Assembly (NCBI GenBank): GCA_902786855.1
Contig: CADAEH010000020.1
Span: forward strand, 1 to 40,878
Origin: an uncultured Eubacteriales bacterium
Lineage (GTDB): Bacteria; Bacillota; Clostridia; Peptostreptococcales; Anaerovoracaceae
Reading direction: 5' to 3'
DNA length: 40,878 nucleotides
In this document: positions 26,585-35,655 of the stretch, one piece after another
How the letters are laid out: each line of letters opens with the position of its first letter
Numbering within the stretch: the stretch's first letter is position 1
The notes under the pieces: generated by a model
What the model saw: only the letters and a program-made list of their open reading frames with translations
What the model was told of the DNA's origin: nothing
The model's database searches: none
Translations under genes and position numbers: made by a program

Positions 26585-27067
26585 TTATTGCTCATTTTCC
26601 TCAATTTCAGGTCTCAGTTTTCTCTTTATGTATGGTCTTGCTCCAATGTATTTCATTGCAAGTTCATTCACACTGCTTAGCTCATCCATTTTATATTTAC
26701 GGGCATATCTGTAATATCTGATATCGAGAGCCAGCATATTCAGTGCAACGACCAGCAACACCAGCGTCATATTATAATAGTTTTCCGGCAAAACAAAATA
26801 CAGAGCAATTGCAGAACCAGCAAGTATAACGAATAATAATATCTGCCATATCGGGATTTTCCATATATTATGCCATATTCTGCATTTGCCCAGATCTTTT
26901 ATGACCTCAGCTGCACTGCATATGAATACCATAAGCACTAAAGACATGAGATACTTGCCAAAGCTTATCGGTTTATCGTTCCAAAAGAGAATATATGCAG
27001 CGAGAATCCAGATAAAGATCACGGCATCCGCCGCTATGCATATTTTAAGTCTGTTAGTGTATTTCAT
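26585..27067 (-). CDS. Integral membrane protein, function unknown
   Basis: I do not recognise a family. The 160-residue protein has four likely helices: 10-28 (ICIAADAVIFIWILAAYILFW), 37-55, 73-92 (WQILLFVILAGSAIALYFVL) and 97-115, with a charged cytoplasmic C-tail rich in Lys/Arg/Glu. The ribosome site upstream of ATG 27067 is poor. It lies 59 bp after ppk1 on the same strand, so it may be the last gene of the polyphosphate operon. Confidence 0.7.
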   Translation of the reverse strand: MKYTNRLKICIAADAVIFIWILAAYILFWNDKPISFGKYLMSLVLMVFICSAAEVIKDLGKCRIWHNIWKIPIWQILLFVILAGSAIALYFVLPENYYNMTLVLLVVALNMLALDIRYYRYARKYKMDELSSVNELAMKYIGARPYIKRKLRPEIEENEQ

Positions 27068-27126
27068 TTTATTATTTCAGTGTCATTCACAGGTATCGCT
27101 GTTCAGCCAGAAGCGACTCCACTCGA

Positions 27127-29268
27127 TTATTGAGCAAAAAGTTTTTTAAGCCAGTTGAAGAAACCTCTTTCGTTCGAATCAGCTGTTTCGGATCCGGGTT
27201 CTTCCGCCGATACCCTGAGAGAGCTGAAATAACGGTAGAGTGCCTCCTGAGAGGAAGTGCCTTCTCCTTCCGGATCACGCACATAACTGCCATCAGGGAG
27301 CATTCTGCGGGACTTCTCCCGATCCTCGCGCAGTGCATCGAGTACACGACACAGCTGCTCACGAGTGTCCGGTGTGACCGCTTCAATGAAGGCCTCCACA
27401 CGCCGTTCCAGATTGCGGTTGAGAAGATCGCCGGAGCCGATAAAGATCCTCTGCTCCTCGCCCGCTCCGAAGCTGTAGATGCGTGAGTGTTCCAGCCAGC
27501 GGCCAACAACGCTCTGCACCGTGATGTTTTCGGTCATTCCGGGCACGCCCGGACGCAGGCAGCAGATACCGCGGATAAAAAGCTCCACCTTTACCCCCGC
27601 CTGAGAGCATTCGATCAGCTTTTCCATAATATCCACGTTATTGAGTGAATTTACCTTTATGGCAACACGCCCGTTCTCCCCCTTGGCGATCTCATGGTCC
27701 AGCATCTCTATAACGCGGCTCTTGAAACTACACGGTGCGATCCAGAGACTTTTTGCTTCGGGCGGAAGTTCCCCGCTGATCAATGCAGCAAAGGCTGTCT
27801 CCCCATCACGTCCCACATCCTCCCGGGATGTTATGAGTGAGAGGTCTGTATACTGCTCGCCGGTGACTTCGTTGTAGTTACCGGTACCGACCTGAGTGAT
27901 ATATGATATATTGCCGTCATGCTGGCGGGTGATGACGCAGAGCTTGCTGTGTACCTTGAAATCAGGCAGGCCATATATCACACGGCAGCCCGCATCCTCG
28001 AGCATCTCGGAATAGTCAATGTTGTTTTGCTCGTCAAAGCGGGCACGCAGCTCAAGCAGACATAGCACGTCCTTGCCCCGGTCCGCAGCGTAAGCCAGCG
28101 CGGCAGCAACCTTGCTGCTGCCCGACATGCGGTAGAGTGTGATCTTGATCGAGAGCACCTCCGGATCGTCCGCCGCCTCATAGATGATGTCGACAAAGGG
28201 CAGCATGCTCTGGAACGGTGCGCTCAGCAAAAGGTCATTCTTCTCGATATATGAAAAATACTCTCCTTTTTTCAGTCCGATATCTCTTGCCGGGCGGCGT
28301 TCCTCATAGCGAAAACTGACCGGACCGCCTATGCAGGATCGGAAAGACAGATCAAATGGCACGTTCTGCACGAAAACCCGATTCTCAGGAACGCGCAATT
28401 TTTTGATCAAAACAGCACGGGCCGGATCAGTCAGCTTGCCGTAGAGGCGCACGCGCACAGGCATTTCTCTCCGTCGCTTAGTAAGCATGGCGGAGACCTT
28501 TTCACGCAGGTTCTCATCGGCATTGTTGACTGCGTCGGCAAGAAACACATCTGCGTTTCTTGTGACTTCCACGATAGCCGACTGAGTAATGTTCTCCTTT
28601 TTCAGCAGCAATGGCAGGAAATGACGCACTAACTGTGCCGTCAGTACGATCTTCTGGCATCCGTCGATCTCAAAGCTCATGTAAGCCGGTATACGGTGCA
28701 GAGGGATGATGCAAATCTTCTGCTCCGTACCACGGCGCAGAAATGCTATGACATTGGATTCACCGTCCCATAGAAACGGCAATGGCTGATCAAGGCTGAT
28801 GATCCTTGGATCGAGCATCCTGCGGATATCGCCGAAGAGTTTCTTGCTCATCAGCTCGTCCACTTTGCTGATCTTCCTGAAATCCAGCACATCGACCTTG
28901 TTGGCGCGCAGTTCCTCACGGATCGCCTTCCAGATGCTGCCCATCAGGATCTGCTGCTCACGCGTGACGTGCAAAACTTCATTGATCTGCGTCTCCGGAA
29001 GCATTCCGGAGACAGTATCCCTCTTGTCAGGGGTCAGCATGACCCTGTGTGTCAGTATCCCGATGCGCACACGGTAGAATTCCTCCAGATTGGATTGGTA
29101 TATCGAAAGGAAATTCAGCCGCTCCAACAGTGGCACCGACGGGTCGGCGGCTTCCTGCAAAACGCGCAGATTGAACGCCAGCCAGCTCAGTTCACGGTTG
29201 ATATATATACTCTCGGACTTGTTCTGGCTGTCGCTTTTGCTTTTTTTCTCTTTTTCTTTTCCTGCCAT
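27127..29268 (-). CDS. ppk1: Polyphosphate kinase 1
   Basis: A 713-residue enzyme that makes long-chain polyphosphate from ATP, and the reverse. It begins with a Lys-rich tail, then the PPK N-terminal domain (YINRELSWLAFNLRVLQEA, NLEEFYRVRIGIL). The catalytic domains follow, with the phospho-acceptor His in the segment GLPDFKVHSKLCVI and SGDLLNRNLERRVEAF near the end. Length is normal. It starts 16 bp after the PPK2 gene, so both are in one operon. The extra C-terminus (about 660-713) after the conserved part is not recognised. Confidence 0.95.
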   Translation of the reverse strand: MAGKEKEKKSKSDSQNKSESIYINRELSWLAFNLRVLQEAADPSVPLLERLNFLSIYQSNLEEFYRVRIGILTHRVMLTPDKRDTVSGMLPETQINEVLHVTREQQILMGSIWKAIREELRANKVDVLDFRKISKVDELMSKKLFGDIRRMLDPRIISLDQPLPFLWDGESNVIAFLRRGTEQKICIIPLHRIPAYMSFEIDGCQKIVLTAQLVRHFLPLLLKKENITQSAIVEVTRNADVFLADAVNNADENLREKVSAMLTKRRREMPVRVRLYGKLTDPARAVLIKKLRVPENRVFVQNVPFDLSFRSCIGGPVSFRYEERRPARDIGLKKGEYFSYIEKNDLLLSAPFQSMLPFVDIIYEAADDPEVLSIKITLYRMSGSSKVAAALAYAADRGKDVLCLLELRARFDEQNNIDYSEMLEDAGCRVIYGLPDFKVHSKLCVITRQHDGNISYITQVGTGNYNEVTGEQYTDLSLITSREDVGRDGETAFAALISGELPPEAKSLWIAPCSFKSRVIEMLDHEIAKGENGRVAIKVNSLNNVDIMEKLIECSQAGVKVELFIRGICCLRPGVPGMTENITVQSVVGRWLEHSRIYSFGAGEEQRIFIGSGDLLNRNLERRVEAFIEAVTPDTREQLCRVLDALREDREKSRRMLPDGSYVRDPEGEGTSSQEALYRYFSSLRVSAEEPGSETADSNERGFFNWLKKLFAQ

Positions 29269-29284
29269 AGCAGTTTCTTTCTTA

Positions 29285-30760
29285 CTACAGTCTGGCCTCT
29301 ATCGCTTTCTCAAGTGCGTCGATCACGATCGTCAGCGCTTTGATACGTGCGTACTTCTTGTCATTTGACTCGATGATGACCCAAGGGGCATTCTTGGTGC
29401 TGGTCTTCTGCAGCATCTCATCTATAGCCTCCTCATAGACCGGCCATTTTTCACGGTTGCGCCAATCCTCCTCGGTCAGCTTCCACTGCTTTTCCGGATT
29501 GCTCTGACGGTCGTTGAAGCGTGCGAGCTGTGTGTCCTGATCTATATGGATCCAGAATTTCAATACGACTGCACCCCATTCAGTGAGCTGGCGCTCAAAC
29601 TCGTTGATCTCGTTGTATGCGCGCTTCCAGTCATCTTCACTGCAGAAGCCCTCTATGCGTTCCACCATGACACGCCCGTACCAGGTGCGGTCAAAGATAC
29701 AGATGTGTCCCGTGCGAGGCAGCCTTGTCCAGAAGCGCCAGAGGTACTGTCTTGCCAGCTCATGCGGCTCAGGTGAAGCGATAGGCATCACATCGAATCC
29801 GCGCGGGTCAAGCGGCCTTGCTACACGGCGGATGTTTCCGCCCTTGCCGGCAGCATCCCAGCCCTCGTAGCAGAGGATGACAGGGATCTTCTTGCGGTAG
29901 ATGACGTTATGCAGCTTGGCAAGACGCTTCTGCAGCGGTTTGAGCTGCTCGCGGTATTCCTCGTCTGTCAGCTCCATAGAGAGGTCCACGTCGGCAAGCT
30001 TAGGCATTTTCAGCAATGGGAATTTCTCCTCAAATGGCTTGCCTACATAGCGGCCCTTATCCAGTGCTTTATCTATCATATCTGTGAGAAGCTTGAGCGC
30101 CTCACAGGCAGCGGCATTCTTCTTTTTCCCATCCAGCACATGCCAAGGGAGCTGCTTCCCGGTCTTTTCCATGAAGGTCTCATAGGTCTCGCGGAAAAGT
30201 TTGTACTCGCGGTGCTGCCACAGATCATTATCTTCGACACGCCACTCTGTCTCAATGTTTTCACGGATATCACGGATACGCTTCTCCTGCTCTTCTTCGT
30301 CAATATCAAGGAAGAGCTTGAGGATCAGATAGCCTCCGTCACGGAGCTGCCGCTCGAACTCATTGACGGAGCGGATACGGTTTTTGTATTCGTCCTTGGT
30401 GATCTCCCGGCCCATCAGTTTCTGCACACAATCCTCCATCCACCCGGAATCATAGATCATGATCTTGCCGTTTTCAGGGATATGTCTGAAGTATTGATAG
30501 AGGAAAGGATAACGCGACTTTGCTTCCGGATCGATCCTGTGAGTAGTTACGTTGTAAAAACGCGGGTCAAGCTCGCTTATGATCTGATTGATCAGGTTTC
30601 CTTTGCCGGCAGTGGCCCACCCCTCCACCAGCACAATGACAGGAAGGCCCTTATCGCGGATCTTCTGCTGCTGCGTCATAAGTTTTTCACGCAGAGCCTT
30701 GAGTTCAGCTTTACGGTTTCTTTTTTCTTCCTGCTTGTCTTTTTTCTCTTCCTTTGCCAT
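29285..30760 (-). CDS. Tandem-domain PPK2 (polyphosphate:AMP phosphotransferase type)
   Basis: A 491-residue protein with two PPK2 domains in tandem, the architecture of polyphosphate:AMP phosphotransferases, which make ADP from AMP with polyphosphate. Domain 1 (about 35-235) has Walker A GWATAGKG (47-54) but a degenerate second motif YDSGWMED. Domain 2 (about 285-491) has Walker A GWDAAGKG (300-307) and the intact DRTWYGR motif (about 357-363). In studied tandem enzymes only the second half is active, which fits. A Lys/Glu-rich N-tail precedes. Ribosome site AAGGAAGGAG. It is the first gene of the polyphosphate operon, upstream of ppk1. Confidence 0.94.
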   Translation of the reverse strand: MAKEEKKDKQEEKRNRKAELKALREKLMTQQQKIRDKGLPVIVLVEGWATAGKGNLINQIISELDPRFYNVTTHRIDPEAKSRYPFLYQYFRHIPENGKIMIYDSGWMEDCVQKLMGREITKDEYKNRIRSVNEFERQLRDGGYLILKLFLDIDEEEQEKRIRDIRENIETEWRVEDNDLWQHREYKLFRETYETFMEKTGKQLPWHVLDGKKKNAAACEALKLLTDMIDKALDKGRYVGKPFEEKFPLLKMPKLADVDLSMELTDEEYREQLKPLQKRLAKLHNVIYRKKIPVILCYEGWDAAGKGGNIRRVARPLDPRGFDVMPIASPEPHELARQYLWRFWTRLPRTGHICIFDRTWYGRVMVERIEGFCSEDDWKRAYNEINEFERQLTEWGAVVLKFWIHIDQDTQLARFNDRQSNPEKQWKLTEEDWRNREKWPVYEEAIDEMLQKTSTKNAPWVIIESNDKKYARIKALTIVIDALEKAIEARL

Positions 30761-30834
30761 ACGCAGCTCCTTCCTTTCGCAGTTTATATACGTCTTGCCT
30801 TTATGCTAAAAAGTTTTTCCCGCTTGTTTTTTTT

Positions 30835-30862
30835 ATTATACCTTATTCCCCACTGTTGGGGG
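30835..30862 (-). promoter_or_regulatory. Promoter region and palindrome of the polyphosphate operon
   Basis: A perfect TATAAT (minus strand, 30835-30840) lies 75 bp before the PPK2 start. At the -35 position there is no TTGACA; instead CCCCA and TGGGG form a palindrome (30848-30861). This suggests a promoter that needs an activator or is blocked by a repressor. Confidence 0.5.
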
Positions 30863-30867
30863 TAATT

Positions 30868-30898
30868 AAAAAAGGCTTTCGGTCATTATTCCGAAAAC
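30868..30898 (-). terminator. Terminator after the beta-helix protein gene
   Basis: On the minus strand GGTTTTCGG pairs with CCGAAAGCC (one G-T pair), 7-base loop, followed by TTTTTT. It lies 17 bp after the stop. Confidence 0.85.
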
Positions 30899-30914
30899 CA
30901 TTTGTGAAAAACAT

Positions 30915-32804
30915 TTATATCGCTGCAGATCCTTTTTCCAGATCTGCGAATGGCCCCGGCAATATATCACCTGTCCGCTCATCGCCGTAACAGTCCGTAT
31001 CAAAGACCAGATCCGAACCGTCCGGAGCCTCGAAGCGCTGCTCCGGCTCGAAAGCCTTGCCCAGTATATCTGTAGTTATCACACGGCACTTCCCATTCTT
31101 CTCCTGTCTGCAGGCCTGAGCTCCGTTAAGATAGATATTGCCCTCCGCCCATACCGGCAGCCTGCCGAAGTGAACTCTCTCCAGTTCTGACATGTTTGCC
31201 GGTCTTGAAAAGTCGAACTGCGAATACCATTCCTCATACGTCGGGAAATCATCGAACACCCAGGTCCCGACCCGGCGATTCTCATACTCACAGCCATCAT
31301 CGGTATCGTGAAGAATGATGGCATCATCCACAGGCCACTTCTGCATGAAAATGTTATTGTAGAACCTGTTGTCGCCATGCAGGATGGTCATGAATCCCAT
31401 GACCTCCGTGCGATGCGGTATGTGATACGGCGTGTATCTCCAGTCCGTACCTGCCCCCACGCAGGTAAAAGCTCCGCATATGAGATTATGCACCATTGCT
31501 ATCCCCTGCGCGGCAAAGCGCAGACTCACCTCTGACAGCAGAATGTTGTTATCGATAATAGTCGGTCCGTGGCTGACTTCAACGAACAGGTCCTGTGACA
31601 TCATGCCGCCTTTGAGCTGTTTGACTCCCCGCGGGCGCTGGTTGTCGTGCAGATAGTTGCAGCTTATTCTTGTGCCCTGAGCTTCCCAGTCGCACCATAT
31701 CCCCATCGTACAGTGGTGGATGTGATTCCTACGGATAATGACATCTATGGCCGCATGCAGTTTTATACCTGCGATCTCAGCCCCGCCAAGTTCCATCATA
31801 TTGTTTATATGGTGGATGTGGTTGTCCTCGATCACGCTGAAGACGGACCCCATGCGTCCTATGATGCCGCCCTGCTGGCAATGGTGTATGTCATTGCGCC
31901 TTATGATATGCCCGCCTATGTTTTCCTTGAGCCATCCATGATACTGCCCGCGGCACACAGCATCCCTTTCCATCTGCGTAGGGCTTTTGACATACTTTGT
32001 CGTAAAATAATTATCGTTTTCAGGATCATAATAACGACCCAGCGATATGCCCGCGCACTTGCTGTTAACTATTTCGCAGTCCTCTATTATCCAGCCCTTG
32101 CTCCAATGCGGTCCGATCATGCCATCCTGGAAAGCCGCAGGAGGCGCCCATGTCGTGGCTGCCTTTTCGATCCTGAATCCTCTGACAGTGATATAATCTA
32201 TCCCGGTTTCAGAAGGCCAGAAGCACTCCCTTCTGACGTTGATCTCTATATTTTCAGTATTCGGATCCTGCCCATGAAAGTTCGCATATATAACGGTCTC
32301 ACCGTGTTCTTCATCCTGCTCCGCATACCATTTCATATGGGAGTTTTCCGGGTCCCAGCTGACATCGCTGATCTCTCCTCTTATGCAATCCTCGAGACAG
32401 GATGTCTCATACATGGCTTCGCCGTTAAGATACACGCATCCTGTATGCTTGTCCGCCCGGGCAAAATACCAGTCGCCATACACGAGCGTCGTGTACGGAT
32501 TGTATTCGCCGAACAGGGAGTTCTTTACCCTTGTTACCCAGACATTTCCCGAATACCTTTCCCAGCCGGTGATTCGCTCCGCTCCGGTGATGACCGCTCC
32601 AAGAGGCTCAGTACTGACATAGGTGATCCTGCCGGTCTCTGTACCGGGATTTGCCGGATCGACCAGCTCACGATAGATCCCCGGCGCTACCCTGATAGTG
32701 TCGCCCGGTACAGCTATAGCAGCAGCCTCACTTATTTTTCTGAACGGTCTAGTCTGACTGCCATCTCCGTCGGTTTTAGTTTTTACATCTACATATATGT
32801 CCAT
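30915..32804 (-). CDS. Right-handed parallel beta-helix protein, likely carbohydrate-related
   Basis: A 629-residue protein. It starts with a DUF1565-like segment (IYVDVKTKTDGDGSQTRPFRKISEAAAIAVPGDTIRVAPGIY), then a central beta-helix with many N/H-rich turns (HIIRRNDIHHCQQGGIIGR, VIEDNHIHHINN, VIIRRNHIHHCTMGIWCDW). Such proteins are often polysaccharide lyases, epimerases or glycoside hydrolases. There is no signal peptide or membrane helix, so a cytoplasmic role or non-classical export must be assumed. Start: GTG 32807 and ATG 32804 are adjacent, with AGGAG before; I use the ATG. It is a single-gene unit with a terminator; no sugar transporter is nearby, so the substrate is unknown. Confidence 0.85.
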   Translation of the reverse strand: MDIYVDVKTKTDGDGSQTRPFRKISEAAAIAVPGDTIRVAPGIYRELVDPANPGTETGRITYVSTEPLGAVITGAERITGWERYSGNVWVTRVKNSLFGEYNPYTTLVYGDWYFARADKHTGCVYLNGEAMYETSCLEDCIRGEISDVSWDPENSHMKWYAEQDEEHGETVIYANFHGQDPNTENIEINVRRECFWPSETGIDYITVRGFRIEKAATTWAPPAAFQDGMIGPHWSKGWIIEDCEIVNSKCAGISLGRYYDPENDNYFTTKYVKSPTQMERDAVCRGQYHGWLKENIGGHIIRRNDIHHCQQGGIIGRMGSVFSVIEDNHIHHINNMMELGGAEIAGIKLHAAIDVIIRRNHIHHCTMGIWCDWEAQGTRISCNYLHDNQRPRGVKQLKGGMMSQDLFVEVSHGPTIIDNNILLSEVSLRFAAQGIAMVHNLICGAFTCVGAGTDWRYTPYHIPHRTEVMGFMTILHGDNRFYNNIFMQKWPVDDAIILHDTDDGCEYENRRVGTWVFDDFPTYEEWYSQFDFSRPANMSELERVHFGRLPVWAEGNIYLNGAQACRQEKNGKCRVITTDILGKAFEPEQRFEAPDGSDLVFDTDCYGDERTGDILPGPFADLEKGSAAI

Positions 32805-32918
32805 CACACCCGAGCTCCTCTTCCTTTCATTTCAGCCAGATATGTATTGTCACATAGATTGTACATCAGGAATCACCGCGCGAGGTAACATTTTGTGACC
32901 TCACCAGATTATCCAATC

Positions 32919-33009
32919 CCGTTTTACGGGTGTCGCTTTCAGCTTACACCCGGATTCGAACCCGCCTTGGTTCTTACGTCGAGGATTCGATCTCTATCAT
33001 GTCGCTCCA
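32919..33009. repeat. 91-bp repeat copy A with tRNA T-arm-like segments
   Basis: It is about 80% identical to 35779-35869 over the same length, starting CCGTTTT and ending ATGTCGCTCCA. It contains GGATTCGAACCC on one strand and GGATTCGATC on the other, both like tRNA T-loops. No full cloverleaf can be folded. The flanks in 32805-33047 hold nothing else that I can identify. Confidence 0.75.
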
Positions 33010-33047
33010 ATGAACGGTTCCAGAGCCTCTGTTCTGATTTACTCCAA

Positions 33048-34397
33048 TTATTTATCACTTTCCTCCATAGGGATGCGCAGTGAGAATGTGCTTCCCTTTC
33101 CCGGGGCACTCTCTACCGACACACTACCTCCATGTAACTCGGCGATCTCTTTTACCATGGCAAGGCCCAAGCCACTGCTGCCGTTCTCGCCCCGTGAAGG
33201 ATCTGCCTGCCAGAACCTCTGCCATATCTTGTCCTGATTTTCCGGAGAGATTCCTATGCCATTGTCCTTAACACTCAGAACAGCCATCTCCCCATCACGC
33301 CCAAGCGACAGCCTTACATACCCGTTTTCTCTGCCGTATTTATACGCGTTCTGCAGAAGGTTATATATGGCGCGTGAGATGAGTGACGCGTTGAAGCTGC
33401 ATGTGATCCCGTCTTCGATATAAGTCTCGAGCAGTATCCCTCTGTTGTCCTGCGGAACGAAACCCTCTGTTGTCAGGCCAATGAACTCGCTGAAGTCTCC
33501 TTTTCTCAGTGGATATTTCTCCGTACCCTGCTGCAGCCTTGTGATCCCTAGAAGATCCTCTATGAGAGCGGACATGCGCTGCCCTTGCTGCTCTATATGC
33601 CCGATTGACGCAAGGTATTCCTCTGCGGTCCTCTCCTTTCGCTTCGCGTGATCACACTCAGCGAGTATCACGGACGTAGGCGTCCTGAGCTCATGCGATG
33701 CATCAGAAGTGAACTGGCGCTCAGCTTCAAACAGCTTCTCAAGCCTCTCGAACATCCTGTCGAAGGATCCCGCAAGCTGCTTCATCTCCTTCGGCCCCTT
33801 CGTGAGGTTTATTCTGTCTGTCAGATCATCCGCGTCATTGATGGAATTTGCGGTTTCGACTATCTTTTCGATCGGCCTGAACGTGCGGGATGAGATCCAC
33901 AGCGCGCCAAGGAATGTGATGATCAGTATGATCGGAAGTATGATCACAGTCAGTCTGAGTATTATGTCGGTAATCCCCTGGTGGCTGTCAGTCAGTGTTA
34001 CGCCTCTTATCCAGAGCCCCGAAACCTCCATGTCCACATACGTGTCATACAGGTAGAATTCGCGGCCACCCGATGTGACTGTTCTTATCTGGTTTGCCAC
34101 GAAAGGCTCGCCGGAGAAGTCCATGTCATCCTTGTCCGCGGAGAGCAGCAGCTCCCCATTGGTGTTGTAGAAAGAGCAGTAAACGCCACGCTTATAGACC
34201 GACAGATCGTCCCATTCAAAAGTTCCACGGTCAAATTCGACATCGTTTGCATTGTCTATTACGACATCGACAAGATATGCTGCTGGGTCTTCAGGCAGAC
34301 TGTGCCTGTTTATGACCAGCACAAACACAAGCACCATAATCGATACCAGCAGCACCATGAATGTGACCCAAAGGGCAAGTCTTAGTTTCGCGGACAT
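33048..34397 (-). CDS. Two-component sensor histidine kinase
   Basis: A 449-residue membrane kinase. It has helix 1 at about 7-29, an extracytoplasmic domain of about 115 residues, helix 2 at about 148-170, a HAMP domain (RTFRPIEKIVETANSINDADDL), the dimerisation domain with FTSDASHELRTPTSVILAE (His about 235), and an ATPase domain with NLLQNAYKYG, DNGIGI and GSSGLGLAM. ATG 34397 is chosen because GGGAGG lies ten bases upstream; a TTG at 34403 would overlap the regulator stop. It is translated with the response regulator directly before it, its obvious partner. Confidence 0.95.
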   Translation of the reverse strand: MSAKLRLALWVTFMVLLVSIMVLVFVLVINRHSLPEDPAAYLVDVVIDNANDVEFDRGTFEWDDLSVYKRGVYCSFYNTNGELLLSADKDDMDFSGEPFVANQIRTVTSGGREFYLYDTYVDMEVSGLWIRGVTLTDSHQGITDIILRLTVIILPIILIITFLGALWISSRTFRPIEKIVETANSINDADDLTDRINLTKGPKEMKQLAGSFDRMFERLEKLFEAERQFTSDASHELRTPTSVILAECDHAKRKERTAEEYLASIGHIEQQGQRMSALIEDLLGITRLQQGTEKYPLRKGDFSEFIGLTTEGFVPQDNRGILLETYIEDGITCSFNASLISRAIYNLLQNAYKYGRENGYVRLSLGRDGEMAVLSVKDNGIGISPENQDKIWQRFWQADPSRGENGSSGLGLAMVKEIAELHGGSVSVESAPGKGSTFSLRIPMEESDK

Positions 34398-34399
34398 TC

Positions 34400-35074
34400 T
34401 CAATCATCCTCCCTGAGAACCCAGCCGGTTCCCCTCACCGTATGGATGAGCTTTTTGTCAAAGCCTTTATCTATTTTGCGGCGGAGATATCCGATGTATA
34501 CATCTACCACATTCGTCCCGCCTTCATAGTCGAAATTCCAGAGATTATCTTCTATCATCTCACGTGACAGCACAACCCCACGGTTGCGGATCATATACTC
34601 GAGCAGGGCGAATTCCTTTGATGTCAGCTCGATTGTCTCTCCCGCGCGGACTACCGTCCTCGCAGAAGTGTCTACAGTCAGGTCCGCAATAGAATACTCA
34701 TCGGTTTTGTTTCCGGTGTATTTGCGTGCCATCACCTTTACAACAGCACGGAGCTCATCAAAGCTGAACGGCTTGGTAAGATAGTAATCTCCACCGGCTC
34801 CGAGCCCGGCCACCTTGTCAGCTACACTGTCCCTTGCAGTAAGAAATAGTACCGGAGAAATACACCCCTCGGCCCTTAACTTCTCAACTACGGCAAAGCC
34901 GTCCATCTTAGGCAGGTTCACGTCGAGTATTATCACGTCGTAATCCACTGCAAGAGCGTAATCCAAAGCTTCACGCCCGTCAAAGCAGCTGTCGACGCTG
35001 TACTTTTCATCTTTCATAGCCTCGCTGATAAGGCGGTTCATGTTTTTCTCGTCTTCTACTACAAGGATCCTCAT
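34400..35074 (-). CDS. OmpR-family response regulator
   Basis: A 224-residue regulator. Receiver: VVEDE at 6-9, phospho-acceptor Asp about 51 (DVIILDVNLPKMDG), Lys in YLTKPFSFDE. Output domain: winged helix ending in YIGYLRRKIDKGFDKKLIHTVRGTGWVL. It is the first gene of the pair with the kinase and is divergent from a small gene at 35353. The 278-bp gap between them contains a promoter and repeated boxes. Confidence 0.96.
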   Translation of the reverse strand: MRILVVEDEKNMNRLISEAMKDEKYSVDSCFDGREALDYALAVDYDVIILDVNLPKMDGFAVVEKLRAEGCISPVLFLTARDSVADKVAGLGAGGDYYLTKPFSFDELRAVVKVMARKYTGNKTDEYSIADLTVDTSARTVVRAGETIELTSKEFALLEYMIRNRGVVLSREMIEDNLWNFDYEGGTNVVDVYIGYLRRKIDKGFDKKLIHTVRGTGWVLREDD

Positions 35075-35148
35075 TTTTTGTGGTCTTTCTTACGCATCGC
35101 ATGTGCTCCAGTGTGCAGGTGGCATCATGCCAGCCTTCGATTATAAAA

Positions 35149-35179
35149 ATAATTCTACCTTATAATTCTAAGAATTCAA
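35149..35179 (-). promoter_or_regulatory. Promoter of the two-component operon with repeated boxes
   Basis: On the minus strand TTGAAT (35174-35179) and TAGAAT (35152-35157) are 16 bp apart. The box ATAATTCTA (plus strand) occurs at 35149-35157 and 35162-35170, 13 bp apart, and a close form ATAATTCTC at 35236-35244. Direct repeats of this sort are common as binding sites for OmpR-type regulators, so self-regulation is plausible. Confidence 0.5.
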
Positions 35180-35352
35180 TTAGTCGAATGTTGTTTATGG
35201 AACTGCACAATTCTTCAATTTTTTACCAGTTTCTAATAATTCTCTTAATTTTGGGTTCTATACTACAACCATCAGATGAAATCAGAGCACCGTCAGCACA
35301 GGCCGGAGCTTAAAGGATAAAAAACAACTCAAAGATAAAGGAGGAAAATGAA

Positions 35353-35631
35353 ATGATGAACAGCTTTACAACAATCTATACAATCATCACAAAGGCAGCA
35401 GCTGAAGCAGGTATCAGGGATACCGAGGAGTACAAGATAAAAATCGTCGGCAGAGACAGTGACATGCTCGAGTTTGAGCTGGAAACCGAATGGACTGTGA
35501 CTACTTGCTACGCAGATATGGAGTCCACACAGATTCTCGGCCTCATGACAGAAAACAAGTCCCTCGAAAAACTTATCGATGGGACCGTCGAGGTAAGAAG
35601 AATTAACCACACGCCTTTTAAGGCAGCTTAA
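35353..35631 (+). CDS. Small protein, function unknown
   Basis: I do not recognise it. The 92-residue protein is soluble and mixed in charge, with a helical start (MNSFTTIYTIITKAAAEAG) and a beta-rich middle (EEYKIKIVGRDSDMLEFELETEWTVTTCY), and one Cys. It has a strong AAAGGAGG ribosome site eight bases before ATG 35353, so it is very likely real (a second ATG follows at once). A TATACT box at 35259-35264 may be its -10. It is divergent from the two-component system and could be its target or accessory protein. Confidence 0.75.
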   Translation: MMNSFTTIYTIITKAAAEAGIRDTEEYKIKIVGRDSDMLEFELETEWTVTTCYADMESTQILGLMTENKSLEKLIDGTVEVRRINHTPFKAA

Positions 35632-35655
35632 CAAGCCAACACCACAGTCACGCAT

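Noticed and set aside
29909-30865. A 318-codon plus-strand open frame
   Set aside because: It is antisense to the PPK2 gene, which carries all the expected motifs.
31647-32888. A 413-codon plus-strand open frame
   Set aside because: It is fully antisense to the well-supported beta-helix protein gene and has no family features or ribosome site.
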